NCBI RefSeq assembly: GCF_000245735.1
Contig: NZ_AHTH01000002.1
Span: forward strand, 62,001 to 126,000
DNA length: 64,000 bases
DNA from: Alishewanella jeotgali KCTC 22429
GTDB taxonomy: Bacteria; Pseudomonadota; Gammaproteobacteria; Enterobacterales; Alteromonadaceae
Direction: 5' to 3'
Under the pieces are notes generated by a model. That model was not told the DNA's origin. It made no database searches and worked only from the letters and a program-made list of their open reading frames with translations. The position numbers and the translations under genes are program-made. Positions 8,099 to 17,132 of this stretch are shown here, piece by piece. Within the stretch, counting starts at the first letter, position 1. The number at the start of each line of letters is the position of its first letter.

Positions 8099-9586
8099 AT
8101 GCGCTTGCCAGATTTAACCTTTGAGCTGCCGGATTGGAAAGCTTCTGATTTTACGCGGATACATGATGCTGAGAAGAAGGTAAAACAGATTGGCCGTAAA
8201 GCGGGAACTGGCTCTGATTCATTTCATAAAGCTTGCCTTAAATTACTCAATATTGTGCTGCAAAAGCAGCCTGAAAAGCTCGTCTCCAATATTACAAGTA
8301 GCGTTGATGTCAGGGCCTTTACCTTTTTGCTTGGGGTTTCAGAAGAGTTTATCAGGCAGTTTTCTTTAACCCGTGCTCAGCTGGATGTGTTGATAGCGCC
8401 CCGTGACCCCATTAGTAAGTTATCTTTGCTCCAGTTGATTCGTGCTTATTTTGTTCGCTATGACTCTATCGCCAACACCCAGGTATTAGCGGATTGGCGC
8501 GCTTTGATTTGTTCGCAACTTAGTCAGCTAAAGTTGTCAGCTGCGCTAAGTGACTTAGCCTCTTACGTTAAGCATGCAGCAGTATTGTTTTCCGCAAGTG
8601 GCCCAGCGCAGGTGGTTGCATTTGCCAGAAACAAGCAAAGTGATTTGGATGGTGTATTGCGTGAGCTGGGGTTAAATGCTTTTAGTCATGGCCGTTTTCT
8701 TACTTTGTGTCGCTACCAATATTACCTTGAAACATTAAAAACGATACCTGTTGGTGCTGAGCATGACATTTTAAGTGAGGTTGTAAAATCAGAAGTCATT
8801 AACGCCCCAATTGATGACAGCCATTTGCTAGGCCATGCGGTATTGGAGATTTTAATTGATCGTGCTGCAGGTTCACCAATTTCACCTGCCTGGCAGAGTG
8901 TTATCTTAAGTATTGCCGGAGATCCGCGAGTACCAACCTCTAGCCCTAATTATCAAAAATGGTGGGTATTATTAGGCGAACAGCGTATTGGCTTAATGCG
9001 TGGCTGGTTAAGCCGTTTCGATCTTGCGCTGTTTTTGAAAGTGCTGGAGCAAAGTGCTCGTGATGGCAGTATTGGAGATATGGAGCGTATGTTTGAGCCC
9101 CGTAAACAGTTTATGGAGGGCTTGCTAGAGCAAGGGTTGGTAAGCCAATCTCGTTTGTTTTTAAGCCGACATGCCGAACATTATCTTCGAAAATCCTTTA
9201 AGAAAGAAGAGCTTCCAGAGTACGCGCTAGTAGATTCCCCAGAAACGTCAATGATTTATCTAAATCTTGCTGGCAAAGTGCATATGATTGAAGGGAGCCA
9301 TAGTTTTAAACTTAAGTTATTAGATACTTTACCAAGCCAATTTAAGCTGCTGGATTACAGTAAGCGGCTTTATTTTGATTATGAATTTCGCTCTAAAATC
9401 GTCCGCATTTATACGGAAGAGTTTGGCAAGCGTCGCGGCATAGCAGAATTAACGCATGATGTGCACTTAAATTGGCAGCACAATGCTATTCAATTTTTAT
9501 CTGAGCAGGGCATTTCTGTTTCCGCATATGAGTTAATTGGTGCGGCGCGTTATCGGGAATATAAGTCGAAGTTTGGGGTGAGTTAG
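8099..9586 (+). CDS. zorC: ZorC, EH-signature protein of type I Zorya
   Basis: A 495-residue mostly helical cytoplasmic protein between zorB and zorD, with gaps of two and one bases. The C-terminal region carries the conserved Glu/His pattern expected for the EH-signature domain, within LNWQHNAIQFLSEQG and SAYELIGAARYREY (about residues 456-487). In type I Zorya ZorC binds DNA and acts with ZorD. I assign it mainly from gene order, length and this C-terminal pattern; no enzymatic motif is visible. Confidence 0.82.
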   Translation: MRLPDLTFELPDWKASDFTRIHDAEKKVKQIGRKAGTGSDSFHKACLKLLNIVLQKQPEKLVSNITSSVDVRAFTFLLGVSEEFIRQFSLTRAQLDVLIAPRDPISKLSLLQLIRAYFVRYDSIANTQVLADWRALICSQLSQLKLSAALSDLASYVKHAAVLFSASGPAQVVAFARNKQSDLDGVLRELGLNAFSHGRFLTLCRYQYYLETLKTIPVGAEHDILSEVVKSEVINAPIDDSHLLGHAVLEILIDRAAGSPISPAWQSVILSIAGDPRVPTSSPNYQKWWVLLGEQRIGLMRGWLSRFDLALFLKVLEQSARDGSIGDMERMFEPRKQFMEGLLEQGLVSQSRLFLSRHAEHYLRKSFKKEELPEYALVDSPETSMIYLNLAGKVHMIEGSHSFKLKLLDTLPSQFKLLDYSKRLYFDYEFRSKIVRIYTEEFGKRRGIAELTHDVHLNWQHNAIQFLSEQGISVSAYELIGAARYREYKSKFGVS

Positions 9587-9587
9587 T

Positions 9588-12500
9588 ATGGGGATCCGCG
9601 ATCTTATTCGAGGTCTTAGAACATCAGGGCAAACAAATTTGTTGCACTGGCGCATAGATCCGGTTGAAGGTGTCGACTTTATTATTGAACGTAAAGCGCT
9701 TGCTGACGAAGAAGGTTATGCTATTAGAAACCCCTATTTTGGGATGCAATTGGCTTACCTAAAAGGCATGCTTGAGCAAAACAAGGCAGTAAGAAACGCT
9801 GATGGCTTTACCATCTTGTCGCAAGATATTGTGGGATTGGGTGAAGACTTTATTACGCTCTTTGATTTTCCTGATTTTTATCCCGGCAGTTTTAATACCC
9901 GTTTTGAAGGTAACACAGGTAAAGCTGCATTTAACGTTGCCCTTGAGTTGATGCTACCTGGTGGCGATAGTGTTCCACGTTTTACTGTTTTCGGCCCTTT
10001 ATTAAAGCTTGCTGATAACGAAATGTATATGTTACAGCCAGCGGAGTGGCGTGCTTTGCAGGCACTTAAATTTCATCAAGGCTTAGCTGCTGATAAGCGT
10101 GGTGAGTATGAAAATAATTGGTTAGTGTTCCAACTGCAATTAGCAAAGCGAGCAGGTATGAAAATTAACCTGGCGCATTTCGAGAACCTTGAAGTTTTCC
10201 AGCCTGAGAAAGTTGGTGTAGCTGTTGATACCTTACCTAACGGTGATTTAATACTGACACCCTCTTTTGGTTCAGGAGTAAATATTGATGATATCCATAA
10301 CCGGCTTGGGCAAGTCGGCTCTGACGATAAACAGTGTATTCTTAGAGTAAAAAATAAATTTGTTTTACTGGATGAGCAAAGGCTGGAAGCCACAAAAGAA
10401 ATTCTAACTAATAGACGCATCCCTAAGGCACAGGTGGCTTCTTTTTTGAAGTCGCCTACTGCCTATTTAAATGCAGCATTAATCGACTTAGATACTGGCT
10501 TTTCGTTGCGGGTGCATGGTGCTGAAAAATTTTGTCAGCGCTATTTCGGTGACGTGGAGAAATCTGGCGTAAATTGGTTTGGCAATACAGACGATATTGT
10601 TGAACCTGTTGAAAAGCTTACTACCATTATTGATGATCAGCAGAAACTTGATGAGGTTAGGGCATTATTTTCGGATGCTCAGAAGACCGGCGCTGACATG
10701 ATTGATGTTGATGGCTGCACTATTGATGTTTCTGATAAGCCAAAAGTTCAAAGCACACTTGATGATATTCAGTTGGCTATTGATGAGGGCAGGCTTACCC
10801 CGAAACCAGCCGAGCAGGGGCTTACCGATGAAGAAATTGTTACTACCACTGAAAGAGCCGTTGTTGCGATAGACAGTAACGATGACAGTATTGAGTACAG
10901 TAAAGACTCACGAGTGACAGGCCTTGATTTATCACAAATTACCTTTACCTCTGAAAATCTTCAGCGCTTACCTTTTCCACATCAGGATGAGGGAGTACGT
11001 TGGTTGCTGGCGCATTTAGAGCAAATTAAAAGTACAGGCGAGCCCAGTGGGGCAATGTTGGCTGATGATATGGGGTTGGGTAAAACCTATATGACACTAG
11101 TCGCCATTGCAGAATGGTATAGACGTTGTAATCAACTTAACGAGCCACAAAAACCAGTACTGATTGTTGCCCCATTAAGTCTTATTGAAAACTGGCAAGC
11201 TGAGGTAGCTGTAACCTTTAATCAATCACCTTTTAGTGACATTGTGGTTTTGCAAGCAGGGGGCGATTTAAGCCGCTTCAGGCTGGAAGGGGCAGGGCGA
11301 GAAACCTTACAGGAATTTGTAGATGACGATTTGATTCAGGATGCAGATTCGATTCGTTATGCGCTTAAAATCGGTAAAGTATATGGCTCTGATCGATTGG
11401 ATCTGCCACGGCGTTTGGTATTAACAACCTACCAGACACTAAGGGATTATCAATTTTCTTTAAGCCGGGTAGATTGGAGTATTGCCGCCTTTGACGAAGC
11501 GCAAAATTTAAAGAATCCCAATGCATTATCTACGCGGGCAGCCAAAGGACTAAAAGCTGATTTTAAATTACTCGCTACTGGTACGCCTGTAGAGAATACG
11601 CTTAAGGACTTTTGGTGCTTATTTGATACCGCAGTTCCGGGATTACTTGGAGCCTGGCAAGCATTTAGGAAAGATTTTATTGCACCGATTTTGTCGGCTT
11701 CTACAGAGCAAGTTAACCAAGTAAGGGTTGATGTTGGGCGTGAGTTACGGAAAAAAGTGGGTGACTACATGCTGCGGCGCACCAAAGCGGAAAAGCTAAA
11801 GGGGTTACCAGAAAAGCGGATTTTTAGTGGTGATGCTGGAGCGGATGAAGGTAGTTATTTACCTGTGTTGTCAGCAGTGATGTCAGGCCCGCAACTTGCC
11901 TATTACGACGACATAATAGCCAGTGTTAAATCCTGCAAACCTGAAGAAAAGCGTATGGTAATTCTACCGAGTTTACGCAAGTTAAAGGTTGCCAGTATTC
12001 ATCATGAAATTGATGCTAAAGCGGCGATCCCCAAAGTCAGTAATGAACTGTTAAAGCAAGCGCAGTTATCTGTAAAGCTGCAATCCTTAGTTGCCATACT
12101 TAAAGAAATTGAAAAGCGAGCTGAGAAGGTCTTGGTATTTGCAGAGACCAAAGCTGTTCAAGCTTATATTTGTGCGTTGGTGACCAGTATCTTTAAGGTG
12201 CAAGTTGAAATCATCAACGGTGATACTCAAGCCGTGGCAACCAAATACGAAACGCATACCCGTAAAGCCATAATCGATCGTTTCCAAACTGCCGCAGGTT
12301 TCGGCGTGATTGTTATGTCTCCGGTAGCTGCCGGTGTTGGGTTAACCGTTGTTGGTGCAAATAACGTTATTCATGTTGAGAGACACTGGAACCCAGCCAA
12401 AGAAGCTCAGGCCACCGACAGGGTTTATCGAATTGGCCAAACCCGTGATGTAAATGTTTATATCCCTATGGCGTTACATCCAAAACTGCGTTCCTTTGAT

Positions 12501-12599
12501 CAGCATTTAAATGGTTTATTAGCAAACAAAGTTGACCTAAGTGATGCGGTAGTAGCGAATCCGACCATAGAGCCCAGTGATTTGGCAGGGTGTTTTTAA
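9588..12599 (+). CDS. zorD: ZorD, SNF2-type helicase effector of Zorya
   Basis: A 1,003-residue protein. The C-terminal half is a SNF2/RapA-like superfamily 2 helicase: Walker A in LADDMGLGKTYMTL (about residue 490), the Walker B box DEAQ (about 635), TGTPVENTLKDFW (about 664) and the C-lobe box ATDRVYRIGQTR (about 943). The first 400 or so residues have no motif I recognise and correspond to the N-terminal domain of ZorD, which in the studied system contributes to destroying invading DNA. It is the last gene of the tightly packed zorABCD cluster. The stop is followed by a 190-bp stretch before the next gene. Confidence 0.9.
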   Translation: MGIRDLIRGLRTSGQTNLLHWRIDPVEGVDFIIERKALADEEGYAIRNPYFGMQLAYLKGMLEQNKAVRNADGFTILSQDIVGLGEDFITLFDFPDFYPGSFNTRFEGNTGKAAFNVALELMLPGGDSVPRFTVFGPLLKLADNEMYMLQPAEWRALQALKFHQGLAADKRGEYENNWLVFQLQLAKRAGMKINLAHFENLEVFQPEKVGVAVDTLPNGDLILTPSFGSGVNIDDIHNRLGQVGSDDKQCILRVKNKFVLLDEQRLEATKEILTNRRIPKAQVASFLKSPTAYLNAALIDLDTGFSLRVHGAEKFCQRYFGDVEKSGVNWFGNTDDIVEPVEKLTTIIDDQQKLDEVRALFSDAQKTGADMIDVDGCTIDVSDKPKVQSTLDDIQLAIDEGRLTPKPAEQGLTDEEIVTTTERAVVAIDSNDDSIEYSKDSRVTGLDLSQITFTSENLQRLPFPHQDEGVRWLLAHLEQIKSTGEPSGAMLADDMGLGKTYMTLVAIAEWYRRCNQLNEPQKPVLIVAPLSLIENWQAEVAVTFNQSPFSDIVVLQAGGDLSRFRLEGAGRETLQEFVDDDLIQDADSIRYALKIGKVYGSDRLDLPRRLVLTTYQTLRDYQFSLSRVDWSIAAFDEAQNLKNPNALSTRAAKGLKADFKLLATGTPVENTLKDFWCLFDTAVPGLLGAWQAFRKDFIAPILSASTEQVNQVRVDVGRELRKKVGDYMLRRTKAEKLKGLPEKRIFSGDAGADEGSYLPVLSAVMSGPQLAYYDDIIASVKSCKPEEKRMVILPSLRKLKVASIHHEIDAKAAIPKVSNELLKQAQLSVKLQSLVAILKEIEKRAEKVLVFAETKAVQAYICALVTSIFKVQVEIINGDTQAVATKYETHTRKAIIDRFQTAAGFGVIVMSPVAAGVGLTVVGANNVIHVERHWNPAKEAQATDRVYRIGQTRDVNVYIPMALHPKLRSFDQHLNGLLANKVDLSDAVVANPTIEPSDLAGCF

Positions 12600-12636
12600 C
12601 GATGAATAATCAAAAGAACAGTTCTATATTATCCCT

Positions 12637-12783
12637 TTGCTGGAGTACAAAATAAGAAAATTTTTTGCCGTTGGTTTGATGCTGCAGCTTGTAATGCCGA
12701 ACTGTGTAAATGCAGCAGAGAGCAATCTCATAACAATTTCTGAGTATGCTTCAGATTTTTCAGCGAATAAACTAAATAAGTGA
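12637..12783 (+). CDS. Possible small secreted peptide or gene remnant
   Basis: In the gap after zorD one frame encodes a convincing signal peptide: a basic start (KIRK), a hydrophobic core FFAVGLMLQLVMPN and an A-x-A-like cleavage region (CVNAAE), then about 24 polar residues to TGA at 12781. There is no ATG before the basic residues. A Shine-Dalgarno-like GGAG at 12642-12645 stands six bases before an ATA codon (12652) that would give the shortest complete signal peptide. The other option is TTG at 12637. It may therefore be a start-mutated remnant of a longer secreted protein, or a real small peptide. Support is weak. Confidence 0.25.
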   Translation: MLEYKIRKFFAVGLMLQLVMPNCVNAAESNLITISEYASDFSANKLNK

Positions 12784-12790
12784 GTCAATT

Positions 12791-13603
12791 ATGAGTGCTT
12801 ATATCTATACATGGAATCCTAAACGGTGGGTATGGGTTGATTTTGGGGACGCAGTGTATCGTATTTGTAACGGTGAAAGATATGATACTGCTTGGAGCTG
12901 CGGAAATACAAAGAGGATAAAAGTTGGTGATGTCTTCTTTCTAATAAAACTTGGAAAGGACGTAGAGCAGAAAGGTATAATTGGTTGCGGTTATGTTTCA
13001 TCTGACTATTATGAATTACCTCATTGGGATGAGAAAAAAGCTGCTGAGGGGAAATTAGTAATTGTTAATGATCTTCTATTTAAATCGCTCTCTGATGAGC
13101 CACTGATTGCTCTTGAAGACCTAAAACTCAGGTATCCCGATAGAAATTGGACTCCTGAGAAGGGTGGTACAAGCGTTCCTGAATCAATCGCGATTGAAAT
13201 ATTTAACCTAATACAAAAACAATCCCCACATATTTTCACTTCTGAAAATGCAGATGACATTCAAATTTATACTGAAGGCAAGCCAAAGAAAATCACTACT
13301 AAAACTTATGATAGAAGTGCCGATGCCCGTCAAAAATGTATTAGTCACTACCAGTATAATTGTTCTGTTTGCAACTTTAATTTTAAATCTGAATATGGAG
13401 AATTAGGATCAAATTATATTGAGGTCCACCATCTCCGTAGGTTAGCCGATATTAATAAGGAGTATACAATTGATCCAATCAAAGATCTCAGGCCTGTTTG
13501 TGCAAACTGTCACAGGATGCTGCATCGGCGCACACCGCCGTATTCTATAGAAGAACTTAGAGACCTTATTAAGGAAGCTAAAGGGTTAAATTTACCAAAA
13601 TAG
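12791..13603 (+). CDS. EVE-like/HNH endonuclease
   Basis: A 270-residue protein. The N-terminal part (about residues 1-110) looks like a PUA/EVE-type domain, with Trp- and Tyr-rich strands (YIYTWNPKRW, KVGDVFFLIKLG, KGIIGCGYVSS); such domains bind modified bases. The C-terminal part is a zinc HNH nuclease: CSVC (about 190-193), the catalytic strand YIEVHHLRRL (about 208-217) and CANCHRMLH (about 236-244). The layout suggests a McrA-like restriction enzyme that cuts DNA with modified bases. It follows zorD on the same strand after 191 bp, so it is a separate unit in the island. Type II Zorya has an HNH effector (ZorE), but that family lacks an obvious EVE domain. Confidence 0.75.
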   Translation: MSAYIYTWNPKRWVWVDFGDAVYRICNGERYDTAWSCGNTKRIKVGDVFFLIKLGKDVEQKGIIGCGYVSSDYYELPHWDEKKAAEGKLVIVNDLLFKSLSDEPLIALEDLKLRYPDRNWTPEKGGTSVPESIAIEIFNLIQKQSPHIFTSENADDIQIYTEGKPKKITTKTYDRSADARQKCISHYQYNCSVCNFNFKSEYGELGSNYIEVHHLRRLADINKEYTIDPIKDLRPVCANCHRMLHRRTPPYSIEELRDLIKEAKGLNLPK

Positions 13604-14264
13604 CTAATTGCACTCATATCAAAATCAGTAATACTGCAAACCCAGAGCGTGCTGAGTTTCAGGAGCATACCTCTTAGTATATTAGGTTAAGAAATGAAAC
13701 GCAGGAAAAACAAGGAAATTGTTTAGTCATAAAGTTAGGTAGCAGGTAATAACCATCCACTGTCGGATTTTAACCAATTGATCATAGAGTAGAACATCTG
13801 TAACGGCTGTAATTAAAACTGACAACTGAATAGGATTATTGAACAGGCTAAGAGGTATTAAGAGGTATATCAGTCTGTTTTAATGCTAGATTGGAATTTT
13901 TACATAAAGCCTGAATGGTTTTGTCACAAACCCGCACAACCAAAATTTTACGCTTTTCAATCCCCTCAGAAAGCAAGTTACTAATTTACATAGTAAATAA
14001 ACCCTCTAGTGCCAAAGTGCTTGAGATTAATTAACGTCTATTAAGATCGATTTTTGTCACAGATTTTTGTGACGAGCGCTTGTGCAGAGGTAAATTACCT
14101 AAAGGTCAATAATTTTCTTTTTCCGGTACAAGGATTTTGGAAAATTTATTGATTGGTAATCGAAGTTGTCACAGATTCGTCACAGGGTAGGGGTTTTAGG
14201 AACAAAATATTTCCCTTATAAAGGGAATTAGATGTTAATCAATAGGTTAAGTAGGTGTGTTAAG
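13604..14264. other. Gene-free border of the defence island
   Basis: No credible gene is seen in these 661 bases. The stretch is A+T-rich and contains several copies of GTCACA: at 13923, 14056, 14168 and 14179, plus an inverted copy TGTGAC at 14068. The 12-mer TTGTCACAGATT occurs twice (14054 and 14166). These may be operator or recombination sites at the edge of the island, next to the tRNA genes. No integrase gene or tRNA fragment is recognised here. Confidence 0.5.
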
Positions 14265-14341
<77 letters not shown>

Positions 14342-14426
14342 TCCGTGTATTACCCTTGAGCAGTGAAGGTAATAATTTGATTTGCAAGACGTTAATTGAT
14401 GACCTTTGGTATAAACAAGTCACAAT

Positions 14427-14503
<77 letters not shown>

Positions 14504-14738
14504 TCCGTCATTGCGGGGCGCATCTTAGAGCTTTCGCTTTACATACGCAAGCGTTAATTTCGCTTATTTGGTTCGGTTGCCTATTTGCTAAGCAAAGCGT
14601 CTGTTTATTGCTGCTAGTGCTGCCTAAATGCTTACCAAGCTGCGCTGAAACAACCTTGCCCGCAACGCTGAGAAAGTGCGGCGCCGGGGTTGTCGATTCT
14701 GCTATACTAGCGGCCATTTTATTTTAAGGTTTGCTGCA

Positions 14739-16856
14739 ATGCTGGAATTTTGGGCTTTAACGTCTAAGGGCGTGGAAGAGCTGTTAGCGGATGAGATCCG
14801 CAGTTATCAGGGTGAAGTGTTAAAGGTCTCAATGGGCGTAGTGCGCTTTAAGGCCGATATTAAAACGGCCTACACCCTATGTTTATGGTCACGTCTGGCA
14901 ACAAGGATCCTGCGCTTAATTCAGTCGGAGCCGGTTACTGCCGAGTCGGATCTGTATCAGATCGCAAGTCAAATCGACTGGGGCCAGTTAATGTCGGTGC
15001 GGCAAACCTTAGCCGTCGACTGTGTTGGCAAGCATCCAAAAATTGATAATACCCAATATGGCGGCATGCGCTTAAAAGATGCCATTGTCGATCAGTTTCG
15101 CGAAGAAACCGGCGATCGGCCGGATGTGGATCGCTTAAACCCCGATGTGCGGTTTCAGGTACGTCTGGATAAACAGCATTTTCACTTCCTGCTGGATTTC
15201 TCAGGCCCATCGTTACATCAACGCGGTTACCGTACCGGGCAGGGCGAAGCACCGTTAAAAGAGCATTTAGCGGCAGCCTTACTCAAGCGTTCTGGCTGGA
15301 CAGCCGGTACCCCTTTGTACGATCCGTTCTGCGGTAGCGGCACTATTTTAATTGAAGCGGCGCAAATCAGTCTGAATCAGGCGCCGGGTTTGGCGCGGGA
15401 AAGTTTTGCCTTTGAGCGGGCACCGGGTTTTCGGGCCGCGGTATGGCAGCAATTAAAAGCCGATGCTAAAGCGCAGGCCTTGCCTGCGGGCGACACTATC
15501 CAGTTTTGGGGCACGGATACTGACGAGCGCAGCCTGAGTAAAGCCCGGCAAAATGCGGCCCGTGCCGGCGTGGCTAATTTGATCAAATTTGATTATGCCG
15601 ATGCCACTGCGTTAAAAGGCGCCGTGACGGATACCCCGGGTGTGATAGTGACTAACCCGCCTTATGGCGAGCGCTTGGGCGATCTGCCGGCACTGATCCC
15701 GCTTTACAGTAATTTCTCGCTGGCGCTAAAAACCCACTATCAGGGCTGGCGCCTGGCAATTATTACCTCGAACAGCGACTTACTGCGGGCGCTGCGTTTA
15801 TCTAAGGCCAAAAGCTACAAATTTAGTAACGGCCCGCTGGACTGTGAGTTTACGCTGTTTGACCTCACAGAAAAGCAGGTGCAGGTTAGCTCCAGCGCGC
15901 CAGCGCTGTTTTTTAGTGAGAGCAGCGCCTTTGGTAACCGGCTGGCGAAAAACTTAAAAGCGATACAAAAATGGGCCAAACGCGAAGGCTTAAGCTGCTA
16001 CCGCTTATATGATGCCGATATTCCGGAATATAACGTCGCGGTAGATTGGTATGACGGCGAGGTGGTCGTGCATGAGTATGCCGCGCCCGGCACCGTCGAT
16101 GAGCAAATTGCCCAGAAGCGCTTGTTCGATGTGGTTAATCAGGTACCAACGGTGCTGGGGATTAGCCCGGATAAGATGATCCTGAAGGTGCGGGAAAAGC
16201 AAAAGGGTACTAACCAGTATCAGGCACTTGCTAAAGCAGGCCAGTATAAAGAAGTATCAGAGTATGGCGCTAAGTTCTGGGTCAACCTGCGCGATTATCT
16301 GGATACCGGGTTATTTTTAGATCACCGTATTACCCGCCGCATGCTGCAGCAACAAGCGCAGGGCAAGCGGGTATTAAACCTGTTTGCCTACACCGGCAGT
16401 GCCTCGGTGCATGCGGCTATTGGCGGTGCGACCAGTGTGACTACCGTTGATATGTCCAACACCTATCTGGATTGGGCTAAACGCAACTTTATGCTGAACG
16501 GTCTTAATGGTAAACAATACCAGTTTGAACAGGCAGATTGCTTACAGTGGCTCGCCCGCAGCCGGAATTTATTTGATTTGATCTTTGTCGATCCGCCAAC
16601 CTTTTCTAACTCGAAACGGATGGAAGATAGCTGGGATGTACAGCGCGATCATGTCAAATTACTGAATATGCTGATTAGCAAGATGGCGCCGGGCGCTAAG
16701 GTGATTTTTTCCAATAATAAGCGGCGCTTTAAGCTCGATTACGCAGCGCTTGAGGAAGCCGGCTGGCAGGTGAAAGATATCTCGGCTGCGACCTTACCGG
16801 AAGATTTTAAGCGCAACCCGCATATTCATGTCTGTTTTGAGCTAACCCGGCCATGA
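14739..16856 (+). CDS. rlmKL: Bifunctional 23S rRNA methyltransferase RlmKL
   Basis: A 705-residue enzyme (E. coli RlmL is 702) that makes m2G2445 and m7G2069 in 23S rRNA. I take the start at ATG 14739 (MLEFWALTSKG), because the upstream extension of the frame runs through the promoter region. An N-terminal THUMP domain (about 45-155) is followed by the RlmL methyltransferase with DPFCGSGT (about 194) and the catalytic NPPYGE (about 306). The C-terminal RlmK domain has LNLFAYTGSAS (about 546) and FVDPPTFSNS (about 615). A TATACT box lies at about 14703. The stop overlaps the next gene by four bases (ATGA). Confidence 0.96.
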   Translation: MLEFWALTSKGVEELLADEIRSYQGEVLKVSMGVVRFKADIKTAYTLCLWSRLATRILRLIQSEPVTAESDLYQIASQIDWGQLMSVRQTLAVDCVGKHPKIDNTQYGGMRLKDAIVDQFREETGDRPDVDRLNPDVRFQVRLDKQHFHFLLDFSGPSLHQRGYRTGQGEAPLKEHLAAALLKRSGWTAGTPLYDPFCGSGTILIEAAQISLNQAPGLARESFAFERAPGFRAAVWQQLKADAKAQALPAGDTIQFWGTDTDERSLSKARQNAARAGVANLIKFDYADATALKGAVTDTPGVIVTNPPYGERLGDLPALIPLYSNFSLALKTHYQGWRLAIITSNSDLLRALRLSKAKSYKFSNGPLDCEFTLFDLTEKQVQVSSSAPALFFSESSAFGNRLAKNLKAIQKWAKREGLSCYRLYDADIPEYNVAVDWYDGEVVVHEYAAPGTVDEQIAQKRLFDVVNQVPTVLGISPDKMILKVREKQKGTNQYQALAKAGQYKEVSEYGAKFWVNLRDYLDTGLFLDHRITRRMLQQQAQGKRVLNLFAYTGSASVHAAIGGATSVTTVDMSNTYLDWAKRNFMLNGLNGKQYQFEQADCLQWLARSRNLFDLIFVDPPTFSNSKRMEDSWDVQRDHVKLLNMLISKMAPGAKVIFSNNKRRFKLDYAALEEAGWQVKDISAATLPEDFKRNPHIHVCFELTRP

Positions 16857-17116
16857 GTGATTTAACCCTATACAGCACCTGGGGTTGCCATCTGTGTGAA
16901 CAGGCCGAAGCCCTGGTTCAGCAAGCTGGCCTGGCCGATAAACTGCAGGTACAGGATATCGTCGATGATGAGGCGTTATTTGCCCGTTTTCGGGTGCATA
17001 TTCCGGTGCTGGCAGCCAGTGATGCGCAGGGGCAGGAACAATTACTGTATTGGCCTTTTGATCACAGTGCGCTAGCCAGCTGGCTAGCCGCTTTGGATCT
17101 GACAACAACCGATTAA
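16853..17116 (+). CDS. Glutaredoxin-like DUF836 family protein
   Basis: An 87-residue protein with a thioredoxin fold start (LTLYSTWGCHLC) and a CHLC redox motif (Cys12, Cys15). The cis-proline region is HIPVLAAS (about 49-56). It belongs to the glutaredoxin-like family often placed beside rlmKL and uup in gammaproteobacteria. It is presumably a cytoplasmic dithiol oxidoreductase; the substrate is unknown. Its start overlaps the rlmKL stop, and uup follows after 16 bases, so the three form an operon. Confidence 0.85.
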   Translation: MSDLTLYSTWGCHLCEQAEALVQQAGLADKLQVQDIVDDEALFARFRVHIPVLAASDAQGQEQLLYWPFDHSALASWLAALDLTTTD

Positions 17117-17132
17117 AGCAGGATAGGGTAAC

